Shown: piece after piece, positions 28,537 to 38,024 of the stretch
Position numbering within the stretch: position 1 is the stretch's first letter
Layout of the letters: every line of letters starts with the position of its first letter
NCBI RefSeq assembly: GCF_000194155.1
Contig: NZ_GL877878.1
Span: 396,626-460,625 of the forward strand
Direction: 5' to 3'
Source: Saccharopolyspora spinosa NRRL 18395
GTDB taxonomy: Bacteria; Actinomycetota; Actinomycetes; Mycobacteriales; Pseudonocardiaceae
Length of the DNA: 64,000 nt
Notes under the pieces: generated by a model
The model's input: the letters and a program-made list of their open reading frames with translations, nothing else
Database searches by the model: none
Told to the model about the DNA's origin: nothing
Translations under genes and position numbers: made by a program

Positions 28537-28624
28537 GTCTGTCTGGTCGGTGTGGCCCGAACGCGAGTGCCCCGCCGGAAAAAGAGGTGTGGACGTTTCG
28601 GGAGGTTTCGGCATACTCGCGGAC

Positions 28625-30412
28625 ATGGTTTCCTCGCGGATCTTGGCCGGCGCGGCGGCATTGCTGCTGTCGCCGTTGGCCGCTTGCAGCACCGGACCCT
28701 CTGAAGAGGACGTGGCCGCGTCCTTCGTGAACGCGGTGGCGGCAGGCGACGCAGCCGGTGCGGCGAACCAGACCGACGCGCCCGACCAGGCCCGGCAGGC
28801 GTTGGAGGCGGCTCGGCGGAACCTGTCGCCGACCGCCGCGCACGCGACGGTCCGGGAGGTGACCGAGGACGCCCAGGGGGTGCCTACTGCCCGGTTCGAC
28901 ATGTCCTGGGACTTCGGCGCGGGCAAGGTCTGGAACTACTCGACCGAGCTCAAGCTCGTCGAGCAGGATCAGGGCTGGAAGGTCCGCTGGGCACCAGCGG
29001 TGATCCACCCGCAACTCGCCGCCGGGCAGACCATCGCCTTCCGCGAACAACGGCCCGATCCGGCGCCGGTCCTGGACCGCGACGGCAAGCAGCTCATGGG
29101 CCCGGAACGGCTGGTCACCGTGAGCCTCAGCCGGCCGGAAGCCGGTGACGTGCCGGCGGTCGCGTCTTCGCTGGCGAGCGCGCTGAGCACCGTCGAGCCC
29201 GCGATCACCCAGCAGTCCATCCTGGACGGCGTGGCGAAAACGCCGCAGGGCCAGCCTTACGCGGTGGTCACGCTGCGGCAGAGCGACTACGACAAGGTCA
29301 AGGCGCAGATCTACGACCTGCCGGGCGTGCGCTTCCCGGCCCAGACGCGGCTGGTCACCACCGAGCGCGGGTACGGCACGCAGGTGCTCGCGGGCGTCGC
29401 GCGCAAGGTCGACGAGCAGGTCGAGGCGAACGCCGGGTGGCGCGTCGTCACGCTCGACGCTGCCGGTCAGGAGGCCGCGGAGCTGCACGACGTCCCAGAG
29501 AAGCCGGTCGCGCCGACCAACGTGACCCTCGGCGACCGCACGCAGCACGCCGCCGAACAGGCGGTGGACCCGGTACCGCAGGCCGCGATGCTGGTCGCCA
29601 TGCAGCCGTCCACCGGCGAGGTGCTCGCCGTGGCGCAGAACGCCGCCGCCGACGCGCAGGGCCCGGTGGCGCTTTCCGGCCAGTACCCGCCGGGCTCGAC
29701 GTTCAAGACGGTGACCGCGACCGCCGGGCTGGAGTCCGGCAAGGTCAACATCGACACCCAGGTCGAATGCCCGGGCAAGAAGGTGTTCGACGGCCGGGTT
29801 CTGCCGAACGACAAGGAGTTCGACCTCGGCCAGGTGCCGCTGCGGACGGCGTTCGCGCGTTCCTGCAACACGTCGTTCGCGCAGCTCGCGGTCGACCTGC
29901 CCGGGCAGGCGCTGACCGACGCGGGGCGGCAGCTGGGCCTCGGCGTGGACTTCGACATGGCAGGAGCGACGACGATCACCGGCAAGGTGACGCCAGCCGG
30001 CAGCACGGTGCAGCGCGCCGAGAACGGCATCGGCCAGGGCACGGTGCTGGCCAGCCCGTTCGGCATGGCGCTGGTGACGTCCTCGGTCGCCCAAGGGCGG
30101 ATGCCGGTGCCGACGCTGGTCCGGGGCGTGCCGACGAAGGCCGACGCCGAACCGCAGCCGCCGTCGCCGCAGTCCCTCGACCAACTCCGCGCGATGATGC
30201 GCGAGGTGGTCACCAGCGGGACCGCGACCTCGCTGAACGGCTCCGGTGACGTCCGGGGCAAGACCGGCACGGCGCAGTTCGGCGACGGGACCCACTCGCA
30301 CGGCTGGTTCGTCGGCTACCGCGGCGACCTGGCCTTCGCGGTGCTGGTGACCGACGCGGGCTCGTCGGGCCCGGCCGTCGAGGCCGCGAAGCGCTTCCTC
30401 GCGGGCGCCTGA
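28625..30412 (+). CDS. Lipoprotein penicillin-binding protein (transpeptidase)
   Basis: A 595-residue class B-like penicillin-binding protein tethered as a lipoprotein: signal LAGAAALLLSPLAAC with the lipobox LAAC. An NTF2-like MecA_N domain follows (EEDVAASFVNAVAAGDAAGA to about 140), then a dimerisation domain, then the transpeptidase. The active-site motifs are complete: STFK (about 358-361), SCN (about 412) and KTGT (about 545). It cross-links peptidoglycan. ATG 28625 is set by the signal peptide. The mycobacterial counterpart occupies the same place between the GNAT and map genes. Confidence 0.93.
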   Translation: MVSSRILAGAAALLLSPLAACSTGPSEEDVAASFVNAVAAGDAAGAANQTDAPDQARQALEAARRNLSPTAAHATVREVTEDAQGVPTARFDMSWDFGAGKVWNYSTELKLVEQDQGWKVRWAPAVIHPQLAAGQTIAFREQRPDPAPVLDRDGKQLMGPERLVTVSLSRPEAGDVPAVASSLASALSTVEPAITQQSILDGVAKTPQGQPYAVVTLRQSDYDKVKAQIYDLPGVRFPAQTRLVTTERGYGTQVLAGVARKVDEQVEANAGWRVVTLDAAGQEAAELHDVPEKPVAPTNVTLGDRTQHAAEQAVDPVPQAAMLVAMQPSTGEVLAVAQNAAADAQGPVALSGQYPPGSTFKTVTATAGLESGKVNIDTQVECPGKKVFDGRVLPNDKEFDLGQVPLRTAFARSCNTSFAQLAVDLPGQALTDAGRQLGLGVDFDMAGATTITGKVTPAGSTVQRAENGIGQGTVLASPFGMALVTSSVAQGRMPVPTLVRGVPTKADAEPQPPSPQSLDQLRAMMREVVTSGTATSLNGSGDVRGKTGTAQFGDGTHSHGWFVGYRGDLAFAVLVTDAGSSGPAVEAAKRFLAGA

Positions 30413-30451
30413 TCGCTTCACGTGTTCGGGGCGATCGCCAGTGGTGATCAT

Positions 30452-30470
30452 TGTGCTACTTTGTTGCACA
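30452..30470. promoter_or_regulatory. Inverted repeat overlapping the antitoxin start
   Basis: TGTGC at 30452-30456 and GCACA at 30466-30470 flank nine bases that include TACTTT, a possible -10 element. The position, directly at the antitoxin start codon, suits autoregulation by a toxin-antitoxin complex. Confidence 0.45.
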
Positions 30471-30742
30471 TGGAGCGGATCGGCGTCCGTGAGCTGCGGC
30501 AGAACGCCAGTCGATACCTGAAGCGGGTCGCCGCCGGCGAATCGATTCTCGTGACCGATCGGGGGCGCACCGTCGCGGTGCTAAGTCCGCCCACGCGTGA
30601 CCAAACCCTGTACGACGAACTCGTCGCCGCCGGAGAGCTCGTGCCCGGTGAAGGCGGTGAGCTCCCCGAACCGTTGCCCGCAGCGCCGACCCCGAACGTC
30701 TCCGACCGGCTGCTGCGCAGGCGTGAACAGGAGCGGCTTTGA
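30470..30742 (+). CDS. Phd/YefM-type antitoxin (VapB-like)
   Basis: A 90-residue antitoxin. The N-terminal DNA-binding domain is ERIGVRELRQNASRYLKRVA followed by AGESILVTDRGRTVAVLSP, typical of the Phd/YefM group. The C-terminus (NVSDRLLRRREQERL) would bind and block the toxin. It overlaps the PIN-domain gene by TTGA. ATG 30470 overlaps an inverted repeat that may be its operator. Confidence 0.9.
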   Translation: MERIGVRELRQNASRYLKRVAAGESILVTDRGRTVAVLSPPTRDQTLYDELVAAGELVPGEGGELPEPLPAAPTPNVSDRLLRRREQERL

Positions 30743-31134
30743 TCTACTTCGATTCCTCCGCGCTGATCAAGTTGATCGCCCCGGAGCCGGAGAGCAAGGC
30801 GCTGAGCCAGTGGATCCGCGAGCGCTGGGAACACCCCCGCGTGACCAGCGCGTTGTCGAAGGTGGACGTGCTGCGCACCTTCCGTGAGGTAAGCCCGGCC
30901 GCCGAAGACCTGGCGTCGATCATCGTGTCGAAGATCGACCAGCTGCCGGTGAAGCAGGACGTGCTCGACGTGGCCACCGAACTGCGCTGCAACGTCGGCC
31001 CGGTGGACGCCATCCACCTGGCCTCCGCGTGCAAGATCAAGCACGGCCTGCACGCCTACGTCTCCTACGATCCGGCGCTGCTGGCTGCGGCGGAAGACGC
31101 GGGGCTGACCACGGCCTCACCAGGCGTGAACTGA
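30739..31134 (+). CDS. PIN-domain ribonuclease toxin (VapC-like)
   Basis: A 131-residue PIN-domain protein. The acidic residues of the metal site are seen in IYFDSSALIKL (Asp5), KVDVLRTF, VDAIHLASA (Asp-Ala-Ile-His) and VSYDPALLAAA. VapC toxins cut RNA, often tRNA, when freed from the antitoxin. The start is TTG 30739, coupled to the antitoxin stop, with AGGAG at 30729-30733. In mycobacteria a vapBC pair also lies between the PBP and map genes, so the position may be old. Confidence 0.9.
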   Translation: MIYFDSSALIKLIAPEPESKALSQWIRERWEHPRVTSALSKVDVLRTFREVSPAAEDLASIIVSKIDQLPVKQDVLDVATELRCNVGPVDAIHLASACKIKHGLHAYVSYDPALLAAAEDAGLTTASPGVN

Positions 31135-31141
31135 CGGGACT

Positions 31142-31191
31142 ACCGCAATTTCCATTGAAATTGGATCTTCAATTTCAATGGAAATTGCGGT
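31142..31191. repeat. Long inverted repeat made of two TTTCAATGGAAA-type motifs
   Basis: 31142-31162 is the exact reverse complement of 31171-31191, with an 8-base spacer. Each arm contains a near-palindrome of the TTTCAATTGAAA family (TTTCCATTGAAA and TTTCAATGGAAA). It lies between the PIN toxin gene and map, about 80 bases before map. Confidence 0.8.
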
Positions 31192-31272
31192 CCAACGGCG
31201 AGGGGGACGAGTGTGGTGCGTTCGTGGCCGCCACGCGGAGTCCGGGAGCGCAACGCGGTTACAGTGGGGGGC

Positions 31273-32130
31273 ATGCCGGTTCGAGCTCCGTTGAAGCCAG
31301 GCGTGCAGACGCCGCGTCGCCCAGTCCCAGCGCACATCGAGCGCCCCGAGTACGTCGACAAACCGGCTCCCAAGCGCAACAGCGACCCCGACGTGCAGCC
31401 GCCCGAGGTGATCGAGGCGATGCGGGTGGCGGGCAAACTCGCCGCGCAGGCCCTGGTCGAGGCCGGCAAGGCGGTGCAGCCCGGCGCGACCACCGACCAA
31501 GTCGACGCTGTGGTGCACGAGTTCTTCTGCGACCACGGGGTCTACCCTTCGACGCTGGGTTACCGGGGCTTCCCGAAGTCCTCCTGCACCTCGCTGAACG
31601 AGGTGATCTGCCACGGCATCCCGGACTCGACGGTGATCGAGGACGGTGACATCGTCAATGTCGACGTCACCGGTTTCATCGGCGGCGTGCACGGCGACAC
31701 CAACGGGACGTTTCTGGCCGGCGAGGTCTCCGAGGACGCGAGGCTGCTGGTGGAGCGCACCCACGAGGCCCTGATGCGGGGCATCAAGGCCGCCAAGCCT
31801 GGACGTCAGCTCAACGTGATCGGCCGGGTGATCGAGTCCTACGCCAAGCGGTTCGGCTACGGCGTGGTCCGCGACTTCACCGGGCACGGCATCGGCCGCT
31901 CGTTCCACAGCGGACTGGTGATCCTGCACTACGACGAGCCGTCTGTGCAGACCGTCCTGGAACCCGGCATGACCTTCACCATCGAGCCGATGATCACCCT
32001 CGGCACCCACGAGTACGACATGTGGGACGACGGCTGGACGGTCACGACGAAGGACAAGAGCTGGACGGCCCAGTTCGAGCACACCATCCTAATCACCGAA
32101 GAAGGCAACGAAATCCTGACTCTGCCCTGA
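31273..32130 (+). CDS. map: Type I methionine aminopeptidase
   Basis: A 285-residue enzyme that removes the initiator methionine. The metal ligands are in place: the first Asp in [19 protein letters not shown], the second Asp in HGDTNGTF, His in [13 protein letters not shown], Glu in MTFTIEPM and the last Glu in QFEHTILIT. The ~40-residue Pro-rich N-terminus ([20 protein letters not shown]) marks the longer actinobacterial isoform. ATG 31273 follows GGGGG; a GTG at 31213 is less likely. Confidence 0.96.
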   Translation: MPVRAPLKPGVQTPRRPVPAHIERPEYVDKPAPKRNSDPDVQPPEVIEAMRVAGKLAAQALVEAGKAVQPGATTDQVDAVVHEFFCDHGVYPSTLGYRGFPKSSCTSLNEVICHGIPDSTVIEDGDIVNVDVTGFIGGVHGDTNGTFLAGEVSEDARLLVERTHEALMRGIKAAKPGRQLNVIGRVIESYAKRFGYGVVRDFTGHGIGRSFHSGLVILHYDEPSVQTVLEPGMTFTIEPMITLGTHEYDMWDDGWTVTTKDKSWTAQFEHTILITEEGNEILTLP

Positions 32131-32435
32131 TCCAGGCTCGTTTTGCGTGGCGGTGCCGGTTGCGAGGGTGGCTAAGCGGCTTCGCCGCTTGGGGCGGCGT
32201 CAAGTCGTCAGATTCGAGTGTCGCGGTTGCGATTGTGCTGTTGTAGTGCGCGCTTTCGCTTCCCCGCATTGGCTTTCGGCTGTGCTTAGCGGTTGCTTTG
32301 CCCGGCGATTTCGTGCGGTTTCGCCGACTGCAGCGTCTGCGTGCGGCGTCGGTCCTCGGATGGTCGGCCTGTAGGTGCTGCCGGTGGTTCGGTGGTGCCT
32401 TCGGGAGGCTCGGGTTGATGGGGTAGGAACTACGT
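32131..32435. other. Intergenic region upstream of cobQ, with a dispersed-repeat copy
   Basis: No gene is supported. 32152-32200 (CGGTGCCGGTTGCG, then GGGTGGCTAAGCGGC) matches 22397-22440. Open frames crossing this region lack family similarity. No cobalamin riboswitch was seen here, unlike the cobN and chelatase genes. Confidence 0.5.
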
Positions 32436-33952
32436 GTGAATGCGGTGTTGGTTGCCGGGACCACCTCGGATGCCGGGAAGAGCGTACCGCCGGGATCTGT
32501 CGTTGGTTGGCGCGCGGCGGCGCTCGGGTTGCGCCCTTCAAGGCGCAGAACATGTCCAACAACTCCGTGGTCACGCCCGACGGCGGCGAGATCGGGCGCG
32601 CGCAGGCCGTGCAGGCCGCTGCGTGCGGCGTCGAGCCTTCGGTGCGGTTCAACCCCGTGCTGCTCAAGCCAGGCAGCGACCGCAGTTCGCAGGTCGTCGT
32701 GCTCGGGCAGGTGTCCGGCGAGGTGACCGCGATGTCCTACCGGGCCCGCAAGGCCACTCTTCTGGACACCGTCGTGTCCACATTGGAGGGGTTGCGCGCG
32801 GAGTACGACTACGTCGTGTGCGAGGGCGCCGGATCACCGGCCGAGATCAACCTGCGAGCCAACGACATCGCCAACATGGGTCTCGCGCAGGCCGCCGGAC
32901 TGCCCGTGCTGGTGGTCGGTGACATCGACCGCGGCGGCGTGTTCGCCCAGATCTTCGGCACCCTCGCGCTGCTGGACTCGGCGGACCAGGCGCTGGTCGC
33001 CGGATTCCTGATCAACAAGTTCCGTGGGGATCCGGCGCTGCTGGAGCCGGGGCTGGACCAATTGCGCGAGCTGACTGGCCGCCCGGTGCATGGCGTGCTG
33101 CCGTGGGCCGAGGAGCTGTGGCTGGACGCAGAGGATTCGTTGTCTTACGTGGCCGATGGGGTGATCGGGCGTCCTGCGCCGCCGAAGGGCGGCCAGTGGC
33201 TGCGGGTCGCGGTGCCGAGGCTGCCGCGGATCTCCAACGCCACCGACGTGGAGGCGCTGGCCGCGGAACCGGGCGTCGCGGTCCGGTTCGTCACCGAACC
33301 TTCGCGGCTGGCCGATGCGGACCTGGTCGTGCTGCCCGGATCCAAGTCGACGGTCGCCGACCTGGCCTGGTTGCGGAGCAGCGGGCTGGCCGAGGCGATC
33401 CGCGCGCACGCCCGCGCCGGACTGCCGGTGGTCGGGATCTGCGGCGGCTTCCAGATGCTGGCCCGACGAATCGTCGACGAGGTCGAGTCCGGGGCCGGCG
33501 CGGTCGACGGACTCGGGCTGCTCGAGCTGGAGATCGAGTTCGCGCCGCAGAAGACGCTGGCCAGGCCACGCGGCGAGGCCTTCGGCGAGCCTGTCGAGGG
33601 CTACGAGATCCACTATGGTGCCGCAGTGCGCCGCGGCGACCTGACGCCGCTGGTCACCCTGCCCGACGGACGGGCCGAAGGGGGTATCGCGGAATCCGTG
33701 CTCGGCACCCACTGGCACGGGTTGTTCGAGAACAACGCCTTCCGGCGGGCCTTCCTGTGGTGGGCGGCGCGGCGCGCCGGGCGGGACGGTTTCGAACCGG
33801 CCGACGACACGGATTTCGCCGAGGTCCGCGCGGGGCAGCTGGATCTGCTGGGTGACCTGGTGGAAAACCACCTGGACACCGATGCCCTGCGCCGCCTGCT
33901 TGACCACGGCGCGCCCGCCGGGCTCCCGGCGGTGCACCGCAGTTTCAAATGA
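32436..33952 (+). pseudogene. cobQ: Cobyric acid synthase with a 5' frameshift
   Basis: CobQ amidates the corrin ring four times with glutamine and ATP in cobalamin synthesis. The protein starts at GTG 32436 with the ATP-binding loop [13 protein letters not shown], but after GTA 32484-32486 the frame is lost. The expected sequence resumes one frame over ([20 protein letters not shown], then [20 protein letters not shown]). Comparison with the usual SVVTAG motif indicates that 4 bases are missing at about 32485. Downstream all is intact: the glutaminase nucleophile Cys in [19 protein letters not shown] and the catalytic His in [10 protein letters not shown]. Either the gene is dead or the assembly has an error. 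Confidence 0.85.
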
Positions 33953-33956
33953 AACT
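33941..33956. repeat. Palindrome AGTTTCAAATGAAACT overlapping the cobQ stop codon
   Basis: The fifth copy of the TTTCAATTGAAA-like motif. The TGA of cobQ (33950-33952) lies inside it. It is symmetrical except for the central base pairs. Confidence 0.7.
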
Positions 33957-34060
33957 GTGCCGGTGTCGGCCGGTGTCGGCCGGTGCTCCGGTCGCGCGAG
34001 AGCCGCGAGCGTCGGTGGAAGGTCGCCTCAACGAGTTGTGACGCGGGTAACGTCGAGGAC

Positions 34061-34309
34061 ATGGCTGCCGAGTTCACCGTTGACGAAGCCCGCGAGCGGT
34101 TGGTGGAGCTGCTCGACCGCGCCGAATCGGGGGAGGAGATCGTGATCACCCGCTTCGGCGCGCCGTCGGTGTGGCTGCAACCCGCGCGCACCCGTTCCAC
34201 CACCGGTGGTTTCGCCGCCGGGGTGATCGCGGCCTCCTGGGTGGTGCCGACCGGTGGCGACGCGTTCGACGTTGGGACCGACTACTGGCCGGACTCGTCG
34301 GCCGGATAG
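34061..34309 (+). CDS. Phd/YefM-like antitoxin fold protein, no toxin beside it
   Basis: An 82-residue protein beginning AAEFTVDEARERLVELLDRA, then ESGEEIVITRFGAPSVWLQP, the pattern of the Phd/YefM DNA-binding domain. The usual toxin gene does not follow; the next gene is on the other strand. It may be an orphan antitoxin or a small stand-alone regulator. ATG 34061 is preceded by GAGG at close spacing. Confidence 0.6.
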   Translation: MAAEFTVDEARERLVELLDRAESGEEIVITRFGAPSVWLQPARTRSTTGGFAAGVIAASWVVPTGGDAFDVGTDYWPDSSAG

Positions 34310-34333
34310 CCGACGCCTTCGGAGTGGCGGCGA

Positions 34334-35009
34334 TCAATCGAGCTGCTCCGCCGCGCTCTCCGAGCCCATCTGGCTGAGCAGTTCGTCGAGGAAGGGGGCG
34401 GGGGTCGCCGTCGCGCACCGCTGCCAGCAGTTCGGCGTGCGAGACCAGTTCAGCCTGGGCGTCCCGGTTGAGGGCGGTCGCGACGCTGGATGCCACCGTC
34501 TCGCGGATCCCTTCGTAGAGCGAGATCAGCACCGGGTTGTGCGAGGCCGCGACCAGCAGCCGGTGGAACTCGGCGTCGGTGGTGGCGACCTCCGTGCTGT
34601 CCTGGCGCCGCATCGCCTCGTTCCGGATGGTCAGGCAGGCCTCCAGCCCGGTCAGGTCCTCGTCGGTCCGCGCCCCGGCCGCCAGCCGCGCGCCCTCGAC
34701 CTCAAGCGCGCGGCGGACCTCCAGGACCTGGCGCAGTTCGGGGCCGCACAGCTTGCGCACCGCCCCGGAGATCTCGTTGGTGGCGCGCACGAACGTCCCG
34801 TCGCCCTGCCGCACCTCCAGCAGCCCGGCGTGGGAGAGCGCGCGCACCGCCTCGCGGACGGTGTTGCGGCCCACGCCGAGTGCGCCCACGAGCTCGGTCT
34901 CGGGTGGGATCTTCTCGCCGATCGGCCATTCCCCGGACGATACGAGCTCGCGGATCTGGGCGATGACCTGATCGACCAGCCCCGTCCGCTTGGTGGTGAC
35001 CAAAGGCAC
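34334..35009 (-). pseudogene. FadR-family GntR transcriptional regulator with a C-terminal frameshift
   Basis: A GntR winged helix (GLVDQVIAQIRELVSSGEWP, IPPETELVGALGVGRNTVRE, AVRALSHAGLLEVRQGDGTF) with a FadR-type helical ligand domain (ARTDEDLTGLEACL, DAEFHRLLVAASHNPVL). The frame leaves the family near HAELLAAVRDGDP, at two G5 runs (34394-34404). The proper end, FLDELLSQMGSESAAEQLD, is found in another frame, closing at 34334. GTG 35009 has AAAGGA upstream; ATG 35033 is an alternative. It is divergent from a CynX/NimT transporter it probably controls. A homopolymer sequencing error is quite possible, and the native protein could then be intact. Confidence 0.75.
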
Positions 35010-35033
35010 TGACAGGTCCTTTCGTCCAAACAT

Positions 35034-35053
35034 CCTACGTTTGACATACTAGG
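35034..35053. promoter_or_regulatory. Possible FadR/GntR operator between the divergent genes
   Basis: CCTACGTTTGACATACTAGG has the symmetric ends CCTA and TAGG and includes TTGACA. It lies between the divergent regulator and transporter starts. This is a candidate binding site only. Confidence 0.35.
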
Positions 35054-35058
35054 TCGCG

Positions 35059-36363
35059 ATGTCTACGAAGCCACAACCCCATGTCCCCGAACACTTGGCT
35101 GACCAGGATGCCACCCGACTCGCCGCCCAGCACCACCCGGATGCCCTCGCCGTCGAGAACGAGGGTGCCACCGAGGCGGTCTTCCCCAATCGGCACGCTG
35201 CCGCAGCCGGGGGAGGGCTGCTGCTGGCAGGTGTTGTGCTCGCGGCGGCGAACATGCGCCCGGCGGTCACCAGCCTGGCGTCGGTGCTCGGTGAGGTGCA
35301 TGAGTCGCTCGGTGCTTCCAGCACGTGGGCGAGCGTCGTGACTTCGGTGCCCACGCTCTGCTTCGGGGTCGCGGGCTTCGGCGCTCCGCTGCTGGCAAGG
35401 TGGATGGGCATCAACAAGGTCATCGGCGCGTCGCTGGCGGTGCTGACCGCCGCGATGCTGCTGCGGGTCGTCGACGGACCGTGGACGGTGCTGGGCGGCA
35501 CAGTGCTGGTCTGCGCCGCGATCGCGATGTGCAACGTACTGATCCCGGTGGTGGTCAAGGAGTCCTTCCCGACCCGCGTCGGGATGGCGACGGCGCTCTA
35601 CACCACCGCGATGGCGGCGGGCGGCTCGACCGGTTCGGCGCTGACGCCGTACCTGAACTCCTCGACCGGCAGCTGGCGGTTGGCGCTGGCGACCTGGGCG
35701 GTCGTGGCGCTGGCCGCGCTGTGCGCGTGGGTGCCCGCGACGGCTCGGCGCTTCCCGACGCGTCAGGCGCCGGGCACCGCTTCGACGGGGAAGCGGCGTT
35801 CGCTGCTGCGCAGCCCGCTGGCATGGGTGATCACCATCTACTTCGCGCTGCAGGCACTGGTCGCCTACGTGTTGATGGGCTGGATGCCTGAAGTGTTCAA
35901 GGGCGCCGGGATGGACAGCACGACCGCAGGCATGCTGCTCGGGTTGTTGCTGCTGATCGGTGTGCCGATCAACATGATTCTGCCGCCGCTGGTGACCAGG
36001 AGCCGCAGCCAGTCCTGGTGGGCCATCGGGCTCGCGGTGATGACCCTCACCGGCCTGCTCGGACTGCTGTGGGCTCCGCTGGCCATGCCGGTGGTGTGGG
36101 CGCTCGCGATCGGTGTCGGCATGAGCGGGTTCCCGCTGGCGCTTGTCCTCATCTCGCTGCGCACCGCCAACGCCGCTGACACCGCGTCGTTGTCGGCGAT
36201 GTCGCAGAGCATCGGCTACCTGATCTCGTCGTTCGGGCCGTTCCTGTTCGGCGTGCTGCACGACGAGACCGGCGGCTGGTCGGCTTCGTTGACGGCGATC
36301 GTGGTGATCGTCGCGGTCCAGGCGGTGTTCGGCGTAGTCGCGGGACGTCCCCGCACCATCTGA
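35059..36363 (+). CDS. CynX/NimT-family MFS transporter
   Basis: A 434-residue, 12-helix major facilitator of the CynX/NimT group. The hallmark NMRPAVTSLASVLGEV is in the first helix, with SVVTSVPTLCFGVAGFGAPL and MATALYTTAMAAGGSTGSAL later. Members carry cyanate, 2-nitroimidazole or other small anions and drugs; the substrate here is unknown. In E. coli nimT is paired with a regulator, and here a FadR-type gene is divergent. The N-terminal 45 residues are hydrophilic. ATG 35059 has no strong ribosome site. Confidence 0.88.
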   Translation: MSTKPQPHVPEHLADQDATRLAAQHHPDALAVENEGATEAVFPNRHAAAAGGGLLLAGVVLAAANMRPAVTSLASVLGEVHESLGASSTWASVVTSVPTLCFGVAGFGAPLLARWMGINKVIGASLAVLTAAMLLRVVDGPWTVLGGTVLVCAAIAMCNVLIPVVVKESFPTRVGMATALYTTAMAAGGSTGSALTPYLNSSTGSWRLALATWAVVALAALCAWVPATARRFPTRQAPGTASTGKRRSLLRSPLAWVITIYFALQALVAYVLMGWMPEVFKGAGMDSTTAGMLLGLLLLIGVPINMILPPLVTRSRSQSWWAIGLAVMTLTGLLGLLWAPLAMPVVWALAIGVGMSGFPLALVLISLRTANAADTASLSAMSQSIGYLISSFGPFLFGVLHDETGGWSASLTAIVVIVAVQAVFGVVAGRPRTI

Positions 36364-36380
36364 CGCTTCCGGCAGGGGGA

Positions 36381-36476
36381 GCGAACGGCCTGTTTACCTC
36401 GCCTGCTGTTGAGGCGAACGGTCCGTTCGCTCCGCCTACTGGGGCGAACGGACCGTTCACCTCGCTTGATGAGCGA
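36381..36476. repeat. Three tandem 30-33 bp repeats with core GCGAACGGACCGTTC
   Basis: Units start at 36381, 36414 and 36444, each GCGAACGG(C/T/A)C(T/C)GTT followed by a CTCGCCT-like stretch. The core is itself an inverted repeat, and it recurs in the 86-bp elements at 43961-44060 and 45234-45440. It lies between the converging transporter and gdhA. Confidence 0.65.
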
Positions 36477-36510
36477 GCTGGGGTGGGCGTGATGGGCGTT
36501 GATCGCCCGG

Positions 36511-37899
<1,389 letters not shown>

Positions 37900-37985
37900 T
37901 CACCGGGCGGCGGCGGGGTTTTCGGGCAGCCCCAATCCTCCCAAGTTGACGAATTAACTGGAATTACTCAAGATGACGCGGAACA

Positions 37986-38015
37986 CATCTGCCGCCCGGT
38001 CCTGGGCGGCAGATG
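37986..38015 (-). terminator. Hairpin downstream of the mycothione reductase gene
   Basis: CATCTGCCGCCC at 37986-37997 pairs perfectly with GGGCGGCAGATG at 38004-38015. It sits just after the stop of the leftward reductase gene and before gdhA. There is no strong U-run. Confidence 0.65.
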
Positions 38016-38024
38016 CGGGCGGCG

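Noticed and set aside
28469..33956. CRISPR repeats, because several palindromes end in GAAAC-like sequence
   Set aside because: The copies are few, unevenly spaced over kilobases, and no spacer array or cas gene is present.
35041..35046. TTGACA as a -35 box for the CynX/NimT-type transporter
   Set aside because: It lies only 13 bases before the chosen ATG, so the matching -10 would fall inside the gene; it is better read as part of the possible operator.
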